This document shows, in pieces, positions 11,341 through 22,379 of a DNA stretch of 64,000 nucleotides. The notes beneath the pieces were generated by a model. It was given only the letters and a program-made list of their open reading frames with translations. It did no database searches and was not told where the DNA came from. The position numbers were made by a program, and so were the translations under genes. The DNA comes from Gigaspora margarita (Eukaryota > Glomeromycota > Glomeromycetes > Diversisporales > Gigasporaceae). Position 1 is the stretch's first letter; every line of letters begins with the position of its first letter. The DNA lies in assembly GCA_009809945.1 (NCBI GenBank), contig WTPW01000031.1, positions 242,087-306,086 of the forward strand, in the 5' to 3' direction.

Positions 11341-12228
11341 AAAAGAACATTCAAAAAAAAATTTTATTTCAGAATTTTTCTTCCAAACTACTTTTTATAT
11401 GCTATTTATAGTTTATTTTGCAAAACCTAAAACTTACTTGTAACTTGGTTCCAATTAGATAAATACTTTTTCAATTTGAACAGAGTAAACAATGCTAATT
11501 TTTTGAAGAAGGTAAGCTAGATTTTCTACTTTTTGGTAAAATTTCAAAAAGTTCAAGAAGAAATATTAAAGGTACCAAACTTGCAAGGAGCATAAGATTT
11601 ATGCTTTGTAGAATAATATAGTTAACCAAAAATATGCTTTTGCTGAGACTTCTACAACTTTTGGCAAAAAACTTAGGGTTATTGCCCTACTACAACTTCT
11701 ATAGTAATAAAGTTTTCTATCTGAAAAGCCAAATCCATAAAGAGAGATCTTTTTTAACTCTATTTCAATTCAACTTAATATATGATCTAAAACTCTGTAT
11801 TCAAATTGCTCTTAGATAAAGTTTTTGTTATATAAAGTATACATGAGGACGAAAGCATTTCGGGTTTGAAAACCCGAAATTAAAATTTGAAGACGAAATT
11901 GTTTTTGACCTATTTTACTTGAAAGATGAAATTATTTGATACTTTTTTTGAATAGACGAAATTATAAGGAACATATCTATATAAATTTTATTTGATCTTC
12001 CTTATAAAAAATTTTATTTTTCTCTAATGAAGACGAAATAGATCTTTTTCAAAAATCAATTTCAGTGGCATCACTAATATAAAGTATACTAACTACAAAG
12101 TTTTCAGGTTAGCTTTTTTGAAAAAGTTGGTACAAGGGATCGTTGGAAAGAGTTAATTTTTACTAATCTATTTATATTTGGTATTGCTCTAGTAAAATAT
12201 AATTAATCAAACAGAATATTAGAAACTA
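11341..12228. other. No gene recognised; fragment flanked by 13-bp direct repeats
   Basis: ATATAAAGTATAC occurs at about 11832-11844 and 12079-12091, bracketing about 235 bp that contain several GACGAAAT words and a short hairpin (TTTCGGGTTTGAAAACCCGAAA at about 11859). This may be an old insertion with its target duplication. A 61-codon frame at 11634-11819 is not convincing. Confidence 0.35.
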
Positions 12229-12236
12229 TAAAATTA

Positions 12237-13173
12237 GGGAATTGCTATTTCCACCATGTTATTTTGCTATTTCCACTATGGTTACACAAGATTTTCTATT
12301 TTTAGAATTAATATAATATATTATAAAATTACATTCTAACTTTATATTTAACCCTAACCCTAATCCGTAAACTTTCTTTGGCTTCTAATTAAAAGTTGTA
12401 GAGCTCATTTTTCTGATTCTAATGGTAGTTAAATCATCAAAATCGGCCTGGTGGATCCCAAGATACTTGGAGAACATAAGGATCGGCAAATTCACTGTTA
12501 CACTAACTATTCATTTTCTTTACATACATTTTGAAACGTTTTTTTATTATAGTGAAAAATTTTACTAAGAAACTAATAAATCTCGTCTTAAGAAACTAGC
12601 ATTTTTTTGAGCCAAAGAACAACTTTACTTAAGAGCCAAAAGTCAATTGTGATAATAAAATTCTGCGCAAATCACGATTTTTCTCTGATGGCTTTTTTCT
12701 AATTTAGATTTGTTTTTCTTTACATACGTTTTGAACCGTTTTTTTATCGTAATGAAAATTTTTACTAAGAAAATAATAAAATATGTCTTAAGAAACTAGC
12801 ATTTTTTTGAGTCAAAGAATAACTTTACTTAAGAGCCCAAAGCCAATTATCATAATAAAATTCTGCGCAAATAATAATTTTTCGTTTGATAGCCTTTTCT
12901 AACTTTGTGTAATAGTGAATTTGCCGATCCTTATGTTCTCGGATCCACCAGGCCGATTTTGATGATTTAACTACCATTAGAATCAGGGAAATGAGCTCTA
13001 CAACTTTTAATTAGAAGCCAAAGAAGGTTTATTTATTAGTTTTTAGGGTTAGGGTTAGGGTTAGGATTAAAGTTAGAAGTAGAATTAGATATATTATTTT
13101 AATTCTAAAAATAGAAAATCTTGTGTAACCATGGTGGAAATAGCAAAATACCATGGTGAAAATAGCAATTCCC
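12237..13173. mobile_element. 937-bp full-length foldback element, 8-bp target duplication
   Basis: Nearly the whole element is one inverted repeat. It starts GGGAATTGCTATTTCCACCA and ends with the complement. TAAAATTA flanks both sides (12229-12236 and 13174-13181), an 8-bp duplication typical of hAT-like transposition. Each arm includes a telomere-like tract (TTAGGG repeats at about 12350 and 13046), half of the shared CTACC...ATTCTAATGG hairpin module, and GGATCGGCAAATTCACTGTT. The centre (about 12515-12900) is a tandem duplication of roughly 205 bp. Non-coding. Confidence 0.8.
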
Positions 13174-13553
13174 TAAAATTATTGTATTTTAAAAAGAATA
13201 ATGACAACAATTGAAAGCATATTATAAAAAAAAATACATCAGATAAAATAAAGAGAAATTTACATATAGGAACCCAAAAAGTAAAAATAATTACAAATAG
13301 GGGTCCAAATTAAAAATAATTATATATAAGGATCTGATATTCATATAGGGGTCCAAGAAGTAAAAACATATAAAATTACTATAAGCTTTGAATTTTTAAT
13401 ATTTTGTCCCCTACATATTAACTTAAAATTAAATTTTTTAAAAAGAAGATTTCTTATTTTACACATAGTGTTTGTATGCAGGTACTAATTATTAATTTAA
13501 CAACTTTGTGTAATACTAATTGTCAAGCAAAAAATTAGCTCAGTTTAAGGTTA

Positions 13554-13699
13554 GGGCGCTGACAGATATTACGTAATATTTTTAGGAGGGGAGGGGGTAG
13601 CTGGGTATAATATACTATATATATACTTTATATATGACGTGGAGGGGAGGGGGGTAACCCCCTTAATAAAAAAATATTACGTAATATATGTCAGCGCCC
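13554..13699. mobile_element. 146-bp MITE with paired G-rich blocks (TTA target)
   Basis: The inverted ends are GGGCGCTGACAGATATTACG and complement, flanked by TTA on both sides (13551-13553 and 13700-13702). Inside, GGAGGGGAGGGGG and GGAGGGGAGGGGGG lie on the same strand in both halves. Near-identical copies are at 19638-19777 and, degraded, 41036-41166. The ends and the block arrangement match the 4.5-kb transposase element at 4214-8702, so this MITE is probably a deletion derivative. Confidence 0.85.
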
Positions 13700-14106
13700 T
13701 TAGGGTAAGGTTGGCTTTAGGGTTAGAGAATTTATAGTTTATGCTAAAATTTGCAAGAAATATTTTTTGTTAGAACTTTGAGAGCTGTTTTATAACCAGG
13801 ATTTTAAGATATCAATATACCCATGTACATATACATAAGTTAGTGTACAAATAGAAATACTCTTTTAAAAATATAAAACAAGAGAAGAAAAAAAAATAGA
13901 GTTTAAAAATCAAAATAAAATTTCACTAATTTTGCACAAAATGAAAATATAACTTTGTCAAAAACAAATATTTTTTGATTTTAAGATAAAAAGCATATAT
14001 AAAAGCATGCTCCAAATAACTTTACTTAGGGGATAGAAGTAGGTTACCTTGTAAAAAAAATGGGTTATCTATATACTAAAGTCAAAATTTTTAGCTTTTT
14101 AATATA

Positions 14107-14744
14107 GGGAATAGAAATTTGTTGCACCTGTGACATGTCGCACCCCCATGATTCGACCAATCAAATCGCCTGATTTTGTAGACAAAAAAATTTTTTTTTA
14201 AAAAACTAAAAATTCTACTAGTAAAATATAAGAAAAATAAGCAATAACTATATATATAGTGTAAAATTTTATTCTGAACAACTTTTTATAAGTTACAAAG
14301 ATAGATTATCTTAGTAAAAAACGACGTTTTATAAGAAAAAACAAAAATTTCCAACGTTAGCACATATAGAACTTTTTTTTTACTAATTAAATCTATATTT
14401 ATGTTTACGTATTATATGCAAAATTTTACGCTAAACAACTTTTTCTAAGTCAAAAAGGTAGTTAGTTTTAGTAAAAAAAAAGTTTTATATGTGCTAACTT
14501 TTGAAATTTTTGTTTTTTCTTATAAAACGTCTTTTTTTACTAAGACAATCTATCTTCCTAACTTAGAAAAAGTTGTTCATAATAAAATTTTACGTTATAT
14601 AGTGTGCTATTTTATATATATTTTACACTTTATTAAGTAAAAACTTTAATTTTTTAAAAAATTTTTTTTTTGCCTACAAAATCAAGCAATTTGATTGGTC
14701 GAATCAGGGTGCGACATGTCGCGGGTGCGACAAAAAATATTCCC
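14107..14744. mobile_element. 638-bp foldback with 9-bp target duplication
   Basis: The long inverted arms contain GACATGTCGCACCC (left) and GGGTGCGACATGTCGC (right). The palindrome continues through AGTAAAAAACGACGTTTTAT and its mirror. TTTAATATA occurs at 14098-14106 and 14745-14753, a 9-bp duplication of the Mutator-like kind (a 7-bp reading is possible if the ends are shifted). It sits inside an older foldback. Confidence 0.8.
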
Positions 14745-15624
14745 TTTAATATAAATTTTTTTTTTCTATTAGGTAACCTACTTTGGGCTCTTAAGCAAAG
14801 TTGTTTAGCATATAATTTTACTCATGTTTAAAATCAAAATGCATTTTCTCAGGACCCCAAACATCTAGTACAGAGGTTATACTTTATTTTTTTAGCAAAA
14901 TCTCCTGAAATTTAAGAANTCTACTAGTAAAATATAAGAAAAATAAGCAATAACTATATATATAGTGTAAAATTTTATTCTGAACAACTTTTTATAAGTT
15001 ACAAAGATAGATTATCTTAGTAAAAAACGACGTTTTATAAGAAAAAACAAAAATTTCCAACGTTAGCACATATAGAACTTTTTTTTTACTAATTAAATCT
15101 ATATTTATGTTTACGTATTATATGCAAAATTTTACGCTAAACAACTTTTTCTAAGTCAAAAAGGTAGTTAGTTTTAGTAAAAAAAAAGTTTTATATGTGC
15201 TAACTTTTGAAATTTTTGTTTTTTCTTATAAAACGTCTTTTTTTACTAAGACAATCTATCTTCCTAACTTAGAAAAAGTTGTTCATAATAAAATTTTACG
15301 TTATATAGTGTGCTATTTTATATATATTTTACACTTTATTAAGTAAAAACTTTAATTTTTTAAAAAATTTTTTTTTTGCCTACAAAATCAAGCAATTTGA
15401 TTGGTCGAATCAGGGTGCGACATGTCGCGGGTGCGACAAAAAATATTCCCTTTAATATAAATTTTTTTTTTCTATTAGGTAACCTACTTTGGGCTCTTAA
15501 GCAAAGTTGTTTAGCATATAATTTTACTCATGTTTAAAATCAAAATGCATTTTCTCAGGACCCCAAACATCTAGTACAGAGGTTATACTTTATTTTTTTA
15601 GCAAAATCTCCTGAAATTTAAGAA
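14214..15624 (+). repeat. Identical tandem duplication (2 x 705 bp), probable assembly artefact
   Basis: Positions 14214-14918 reappear at 14920-15624 at a constant offset of 706. No difference was noticed where the two copies were compared. The junction is one unknown base (14919). The left copy begins in the middle of one transposon and the right copy ends in the middle of another, so the unit is not a biological repeat unit. An unmerged contig overlap is the simplest explanation. Confidence 0.8.
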
Positions 15625-15845
15625 GCAAAAAAACAGTTTTTGGCAATTATCTTGGCATTTAGTAGTCCAATTTGATAAACTTTTTTAAAATAAAGCCCTT
15701 AGTGAGGTGCATTTAACAAAAAAAAGTTTATTCAATTCTAATCACTGGACTAAGAATTATTTTACAAAATGTAATTTTTTCATTTTTAGCAAATTGGACC
15801 AAAATTGGCCAAAATTCAGTTATAACCTATATGAGAGATATCCAG
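15557..15845. mobile_element. About 290-bp MITE, copy 1 of 3 (AGGACC ends)
   Basis: It begins AGGACCCCAAACATCTAGTA and ends with an inverted, decayed version (CTATATGAGAGATATCCAG). The interior contains TTTTTGGCAATTATCTTGGC and AAAAAGTTTATTCAATTCTA, shared with the copies at 20573-20868 and 24494-24787. The last few bases of the right end are lost. Confidence 0.75.
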
Positions 15846-15995
15846 TAATGATGCTGCCTGAAACTTTATAGTTTCAGATTGACCAAAACCAAAACTAGTA
15901 TTACTAGTTTCAGACATGAGCTTCTTGACCAAAACTTGTCTAAAAACTTAAAACTATACCAATACTTTGAAACTATACTGAAACTCTGAAACTGA
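15846..15995. repeat. GTTTCAG-rich repeat, mirrored at 18268-18430
   Basis: AATGATGCTGCCTGAAACTT begins a stretch with many AGTTTCA and TGAAACT words. The reverse arrangement (TTTTGGGCAGCATCATTAA) is at about 18410-18428. Probably two copies of one degenerate element. Confidence 0.5.
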
Positions 15996-16149
15996 CCTGC
16001 AAGCATTAATCTAACTCTATAGCCTCCAACTTTAAGGTTCTATTTCTAAATTTTTGTCTTACGCACTTGGTTTATTTACAAAATCAAAATTTTTTTTCTT
16101 TAATGTAACTTGAAATTTAGGCTAATAGCGTAATAGAAGAACTAGGTTA

Positions 16150-16612
16150 GGCCATACAAACTTATACTATTGGTTTTCATATCCCAGCCGGGTCAGTGAA
16201 GTGGGGTTTTAAAATTTTAATTTTTTAATTTATTAGCCAATAGAAATTCTCCATTTATTATTATACGAACAAAGCGAATTTTTAATATAGTAAAGATTAT
16301 CAATCAATTATATATATAAATAATGATAACAAATATAAAACTTTAACTTTTACTAAAATGTGCCTATGGTATTATTGATTAGTACAATATGTTCTAAGAA
16401 AACAAAGTTAGCCTGTATAATAGTATAAAGAATAAAGTTTAAATTTTTGATGTATAAAATTTTTTATTGGGTATCTGGGTTGTAAAAAATAAAATTATTA
16501 AATAAAAATTTTTTATTAAAAATTTTTTTTAAAAAAAAATTAAAATCTGGGTCGCCGGGTCACGAAAGGTTACTTGGTGATATGAAAACCAATAGTATAA
16601 GTTTGTATGGCC
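16150..16612. mobile_element. 463-bp MITE, GGCC ends, TTA target (PIF/Harbinger-like)
   Basis: The inverted repeats GGCCATACAAACTTATACTA and complement span about 35 bp. TTA flanks both ends (16147-16149 and 16613-16615). A GGCC or GGG start and a TTA duplication are hallmarks of PIF/Harbinger elements. The inside carries a long A/T hairpin and no coding sequence. Confidence 0.8.
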
Positions 16613-16954
16613 TTATGTCAAAAATTTTACTGTACTACTCATCTGCTTCATAAAAACTACTAGCCCTGTGTGTTGCCGATAGTTATGCTAGTAGTTATTA
16701 TCGCGAGGATAACCTGATTAGTAGCTTATATGAAATTGAGATATATATAAAAAAGATAACGATATATAATTGTATGCAACAAAGATTGTAGATATGCATA
16801 TAATAGAGATAATAGTACGTCAAAGATTATAAAGATACATATAGTTGTGTGTCTTTGATTATTGCAAAATAGTTAACCTGATGGGTTACAGGTAGATTTT
16901 TATTTAATTCGATAATCTTTGATTTATAAAAATTTTTCAAAATCAGTTTTTTTT

Positions 16955-17500
16955 TTGATTTCTCTTGTTAATAGTTTCTTTTGTAGGTTACCAAAAATAT
17001 GATTGAAGCCCATGAATGGAGCTTTAGATGTGGAAGCTAGAACTGGTATGAAAGATAAGTATACTATAGCAGTTTTCAGTTTTCTTGTTTTTGGCTTTTT
17101 TTTCACACCCTTGTTAATGGTTTCTTTCTTTTGTTAGTTGCTAGAATTGTAATAGAATCTGGGAATGGAGATTCGAACCCAAAAGCTAGCACTGGTATTG
17201 TATAAAAAATAAGTATTCATTCTTGGGCTTTTTTTTTTATTATCCTCCTAATAGTTTCTTTTCTTTTTTTTTTGTAGAATACCAGAATTAAGAATGGAGC
17301 TTGCAAATGAGAATTGGACCTAAAACTAGAACTGGTACTGTACGTATGCCAGTTTTTAGCTTTCTTGTTTTTGATTTTCTTATTTTATTCACTTCCTAAC
17401 AGTTTACCAGAATTATAAATAAACTCGGAAATGGAGATTTGGATCCTGAATTGGAACTAGTACTGTACGTAAAATATCGGTAAGTATACCAGTTTCCAAT
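16955..17500 (+). repeat. Diverged tandem repeat, about 130-bp unit x 4
   Basis: Four successive blocks share the order TAATAGTTTCTTT, a short gap, ACCAGAAT-like, GGAATGGAGATT-like, CTAGAACTGGTA-like, AGTATACCAGTTTTCAGTTT and CTTGTTTTTG. Copies begin near 16968, 17115, 17250 and 17395. Units differ by small insertions and point changes. A 60-codon minus-strand frame at 16924-17106 lies within it and is not thought to be a gene. Confidence 0.65.
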
Positions 17501-18265
17501 TTTTGTTTTTTTTTTGTTTCTTTTTCTGGAAGTATATAGTAAACCTTAGTGCTTTTTTATTTCACTTGTCTTGTTACTTGTTCTCTTCGATGCCTGATTA
17601 TAAGCTAGCTCCTAGCCCTTCTGCCCTCTCTTATTTATTGCATCTAACATCTTGCTTGTTATGCATAGCAAGTGTACTGTACTATAGCATAGGCTCAAAC
17701 CTGCTACTTTATATTATCGTGTGTACTTAACATTGGGCAATTCTCAATTATGCTTTGTTACATGAGTATATACACGTGTGTATAGAGTCATTAGAAGCAA
17801 TAGAAAGTGATGAAGTGGAGCACTACTCCCATTATGTATCTTTATAATGTCTAATAAAGAAAGTGTTAATATGATTTGAGCAAGAATAATATCATGATGA
17901 AACAATTGTTAAATTGTGATGACATTCCAGATCATAACTTGCTCATTGATATATTAGTCTTAACATTTTGACTACATGGTTTGTATAACTAATCAAAAGC
18001 GTTAAAGCAATCATAACTAGATTATATAGTTATAAATGGGCAAAGTTAAATTATAATACCATCAATTTAGGGTTATACTTGATCAGAAACTAGTATTTGT
18101 ACATACCATTTTCCCACTATACAATTATGATGTACTTCCCAAAAATTACCATAAAGTAAATTTTGAATTACAAACTCATAATTTTGAACTTTGATTGGCC
18201 AGAAAATTTTTTAAATATTTGATATAATACTTAAATTTCCAAAATAGTTTTAGTTATTGGGCAAA
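17501..18265. other. No gene recognised
   Basis: A 75-codon plus-strand frame (17503-17730) encodes hydrophobic residues but starts in a poly-T tract and shows no domain. Nothing else stands out. Confidence 0.4.
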
Positions 18266-18267
18266 AG

Positions 18268-18430
18268 AGTTTCGGTAGCATCATTAAATATAAATTTAGT
18301 TTCAGAATTTTGGCATAGTTTCAGAATTTTGGAATAGTTTCAGAATTTCAGCATAGTTTCAAATTAGTTTCAAGCAGAATATTGAAGTTTTGGTTTTGGT
18401 CATTAGCTCAAAATAGTTTTGGGCAGCATC
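18268..18430. repeat. TAGTTTCAGAATTTTGGCA minisatellite within a degenerate element
   Basis: About 3.5 copies of a 19-bp unit lie at 18297-18362. They are flanked by CGGTAGCATCATTAA and GGGCAGCATCATTAA in direct orientation. Confidence 0.6.
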
Positions 18431-18439
18431 ATTAATTAT

Positions 18440-18790
18440 AATACAGTAATCCAATTTGGATGATTTTGGTACTATTTGATTCATCTCTATGAGATGAATC
18501 CAATGATACCAAAATTATTTTATTTGGATTACTGGATCAAAAATTATTTACAAAAACTATTGGTTATATAGTAATTTTATAAAAAAATATATAACCAATA
18601 GTATTTTGTTAGTAATTCTTGATCTAGTAAACCAAATCAAATGATTTTAGTACTATTTGAATCCTCTCCTCAAGATAATTTGAATAGTATCAAAATTATT
18701 CAATTTGGATCTCTTTGGATCAATATTTAGACAAATTTTTATAAAAAAAATTATAGTATATTTTTTTGATCCTCTTTTACTTATTGAAAA
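18440..18790 (+). repeat. Two-hairpin repeat, copy 1 (CTCTATGAGA core)
   Basis: Two palindromes, about 18450-18545 and 18620-18725, have the form GATTTTGGTAC...GATTCATCTC/TATGAGATGAATC...GTACCAAAAT. Each is flanked by near-palindromic GGATTACTGGATC blocks. The same double-hairpin unit recurs in the same orientation at 19222-19560. Confidence 0.7.
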
Positions 18791-19221
18791 AAATGTTATA
18801 TTTGAGCAATCTCTTCTTCTCTTTTTGTATAATATTATTTATGGATTCCTTCTATTCCCTAACTGCAAGTGTAAGCCATAACAAATGTATAAGTTACTAA
18901 AGCATAGGTAAATATCTGGAATAGGAATAGGTACTATTCTATCAAGTTTTCTGTCAAGAATAACAGGACTAGGATTACTTAGCTGGGTCTTTATTAAATA
19001 AACATAGTATTTATTTAAAAAGTATTGTTCTTGACTCAAATTTTTGAAACATCTAAAATAATAGATAGTGGTACAGTAAATGTTTACTATTTACTACAGT
19101 ATTGGAACATTCATAAATAATGTTATATACTCCTATATAGTAGCTCTTGACCCCCCTAGACTATATAAAAAAAAATTTAAAAATTCATATGTTTATATAT
19201 ATAATTTATAAAAACTTGGAT

Positions 19222-19560
19222 ATATTATGATCCAGTGATCCAATTTGGATGATTTTTGGTACCATTTGATTCGTCTCTATGAGACGAATCCAATAGTACC
19301 AAAATCATTTCATTTGGACTATTGGATCAAGAGTAATTCACAAAAAACCATTGATTTTATAGTAATTTTATAAGAAAACATAATAACTATTAGTATTTCA
19401 TCAATAAAACGTGATTCAGTAATCCAAATTAAATAATTTTGGTACCATTCGAATCCTCTTCTCAAGACGATTCGAATAGTACCAAAATCATCCAATTTGG
19501 ACCTCTGGATCAAATTTTAGACAAATTTTTATAAAAAAATTCTGTTATATTTTTTGACCC
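19222..19560 (+). repeat. Two-hairpin repeat, copy 2
   Basis: Same order as 18440-18790, with the hairpin core GATTCGTCTCTATGAGACGA in the first palindrome and TCGAATCCTCTTCTCAAGAC in the second. The homology continues rightwards to GTTATTTATGGAT. A 64-codon frame on the minus strand here is hairpin-derived. Confidence 0.7.
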
Positions 19561-19637
19561 TCTACTATTAGAAAAATCATTATATTTTGGGGAACCCCCC
19601 CTCAAATATAATGTTATTTATGGATGCCCACTTGTTA

Positions 19638-19777
19638 GGGCACTGACAGATATTATGTAATATTTTTAGGAAGGGGATAGCTGGGTATAATATACTATAT
19701 ATATACTTTATATATGATGTAGGAGTGAGAAAATAACCTTATTAATAAAAAATATTACGTAATATCTGTTAGTGCCC
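19638..19777. mobile_element. 140-bp MITE, second copy of the paired G-block family
   Basis: The ends GGGCACTGACAGATATTA and complement are flanked by TTA (19635-19637, 19778-19780). The internal G-rich block is partly eroded (GGAAGGGGATAGCTGGG). Closely similar to 13554-13699. Confidence 0.8.
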
Positions 19778-20572
19778 TTACTAGAAAACTAAAACCTACT
19801 GAACATTTAGATTCTTCTAAAGTTTTAGTAAAAAATTGAGAAATACTAAATATATTTATTGTGCATTAGATTAAAACTTGTATCAAATATAGTTTTGCAA
19901 AATCTATTCTAAGATCTGGTACTTCAGATCAGATCAAATCCATAATAAATAAGATTTGACAAATTCCTAAAATCTGATCTAGCAAATAGCAAATAATGAT
20001 TGGCTATAAATATTATATACTAATTAGTTAATATCTGATATTATCTAATAAAAAAAGAACTTTCAAATGCTTTTTGTTTTTTCTTTAACATAATAGTGAT
20101 CAAGTTTTTAGTATTAATAGTGATATAATAACTAAAAAATATAGTTGATTGAGTAACAAGACAGTATGAATAATAATATATTTGAAGTCATAGTAAAGAG
20201 AACTAAGTAAACTATATATATATAGCTTGATATTATTTTATTAAATAGTACTAAATTGTGCAATTATTTTATTAAAATTATATTAAAATTATACTTGAGC
20301 AGAAATATTAAGCCACTTAATGATTTAAATAAATTATCAGAAATTGAACCAAATAATACATTTGTAGTAAGAAGTTAAGGAAGTACCATTTATCAGCTGA
20401 TTGTTTAGAGAGTAGAGTAGAGCAATTATCAGGTCCTATATATAATATAATATAGTCACACCTAGCTATAATCATACTAGCTATAATTACAATTTATAAA
20501 ATTTATATTTTTATTAAATCCCAATTTATTAAAAATATATTAATTTAATCTTTCTATAAGTACAATCTTATT

Positions 20573-20868
20573 AGGACCCTGGACATCTCTCATATAGATC
20601 ATAACTAGATTTTGGCCAATTTTGATCTAATTTGCTAAAAACGACAAAATCTATTTACTTTAATAACTTCTAATCCAGTAATTAGAATTGAATAAACTTT
20701 TTTTTGTTAGATGCACCTCACTGAGAGCTTCATTTTAAAAAAAGTTCATTCAAATTGAACTACTAGATGCCAAGATAATTGCTAAAAACTGTTTTTTACT
20801 TCTCAAATTTTATGTATTTTTGCTAAAAAATTTCAAGTATGACCTCTATAATAGATGTCTGAGGTCCT
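20573..20868. mobile_element. 296-bp MITE, copy 2 of 3 (hAT-like, 8-bp target duplication)
   Basis: It starts AGGACCCTGGACATCTCTCA and ends with a mirrored GATGTCTGAGGTCCT. ATCTTATT is present at 20565-20572 and 20869-20876. Orientation is opposite to the copies at 15557 and 24494. Confidence 0.85.
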
Positions 20869-20984
20869 ATCTTATTATAATCACTTTTTTTTGGCCCAAG
20901 AGTGTGTTTATAGCCAGAGACAACTATATATAATATATATAATATATATATATAATGTTATATATATATAATTTTAAGATTTTT

Positions 20985-21480
20985 GATCAATTACCAATAG
21001 TCATTATATAGCAAAGTTTAAATTCTACTATGTAAATTGGTTATTGGTGCTTAAGTAAACTTATTTGAGAGACTAAACTACACCTATCCTAAAAGTTTCA
21101 TCAAAAAAGGAGAGAGTACTTTTTATTATTTGACTTTTAATTTTTACATTCAATAAATATATTTTGTTAATAAAATTTTAATCTTTTTGTTGAACATAAA
21201 AATTAAAATCCAATTAATAAAAAGTTCTTCAATTTTGTTGTAAATTTTCAAAAATACATATTTTGATCTCCTGAATAAATTTACTTAAGTGACTTTAATC
21301 GATATGCTTAGTAAAATTTGGACTTTACTATGTAGCAACTTTCATTGATCGTGGGGTAGCTTATTTTTGAATCAAAGATATTTTTGTATTTCTTGACCAA
21401 AAGAGAAATAGCTTATTTTCAGAAGTAGCATATTTTCAAAGATAGCTTATTTTTAGAGATAGCTTATTTTCAGCAATATA
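20985..21480. mobile_element. AATAAGCT-family foldback
   Basis: The imperfect palindrome has arms containing GTGCTTAAGTAAACTTATTT and TATTATTTGACTTTTAAT. It is followed by three TAGCTTATTTT words and ends CTTATTTTCAGCAATATAGG. It matches 3586-4205 and 7650-8015. Confidence 0.65.
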
Positions 21481-21841
21481 GGATAGTTAAATTATTCAAA
21501 ATAGACAGGTGGATCAAAAATTATTTAATATTAAAAAATTTTACTTAGTAATTTTAAAAATCACTATTAAAATCATACAAAAATTGAACGATCCTAGAAT
21601 TCTGTAATTAGATTTTAATAATTTTGAGCTTATTAGAATCGTCTCATTGAAATGAACATTTTGGTAGTTAAATTATCTAAATGAACTAGTAGATCAAAAG
21701 TTATTAAATATTTAATATTTTTATATATTTTTATATATTATAAAATTTTAACCAATCAAATTCTTGGAAAAGTATCAGATGGGGAATAGGGGTTAGCTAC
21801 TTAGTAAAATCCTAATCAGCTTATAAATGGACCTCCTCTTA

Positions 21842-22375
21842 TAAAAGCATTTAATAAACAAATATAAAAAATCGCTTGCATATTTGAATAATGTACTTGC
21901 ATTGATTTTTTTTCATTTTACCCTTGTGCTACTTTATTAGATAATTTTATGCAGAATATATACAAATTTATATACTAATATTTATGTAGGCTAATACCTG
22001 ATAACTTTACTAGTATCCGGGTATGGTTGTTGCACTGATATTTGTTAGTCCCTAAGCCATACTGACTCAACTGAATATTTTTTAAAGAACGACTCCAGGT
22101 CTTAGCTACCTTACTTCAAAATTAATTCCTCCTAAAAACTTCCTTCTTGAGCTTCTCATATATAAGAATAAAAAAAGAAAAAGATCACATGGGGCAGAAC
22201 TACACTATCTAAATAATAAAACCAAATTAAAACCAAAATTACAACCAAAAAAAAAAATAAAACTAAATGAAACTAAAAAAAAAGCAAAAAAAAAGAAAAA
22301 AAAAATAAAGGTGCTAATAAGTCTGCACATCAGTAAAAATTATATAACATTGCATAGAATATCTATTATAATACT
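21842..22375. other. No gene recognised; A-rich tract
   Basis: AT-rich sequence with an A-rich run at about 22200-22300. No motif was found. Confidence 0.4.
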
Positions 22376-22379
22376 ATAT

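Larger units (their letters stand above)
13370..14856. mobile_element. Half of a 1-kb CAGTC-type foldback, split by another insertion
   Basis: The segment from about 13370 (ATAAAATTACTATAAGCTTTG) to 14097, resuming at 14745, aligns with the left arm of the complete foldback at 22380-23431. Shared stretches include GAAGTAGGTTACCTTGTAA and GGCTCTTAAGCAAAGTTGTT. The continuity is interrupted exactly by the 638-bp element at 14107-14744. The right arm of the foldback is missing. Confidence 0.65.
20378..21838. mobile_element. 1.46-kb TTA-target element carrying nested repeats
   Basis: The left end AGGAAGTACCATTTATCAGC and the right end (minus strand, AGGAGGTCCATTTATAAGCT) are inverted repeats, with TTA flanking both (20375-20377, 21839-21841). 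It contains a complete AGGACC-type MITE (20573-20868), an AATAAGCT-type foldback (about 20985-21480) and a CGTCTCATTGAAATG hairpin module (about 21600-21700). No coding sequence. Confidence 0.7.

Noticed and set aside
11847..11885. Hammerhead ribozyme-like ATGAGGACGAAA
   Set aside because: The required CTGATGA core and the flanking stems are absent; only part of the consensus matches.
13046..13070. Chromosome end or telomere
   Set aside because: Only three to four TTAGGG-like units inside a foldback element with sequence continuing on both sides.
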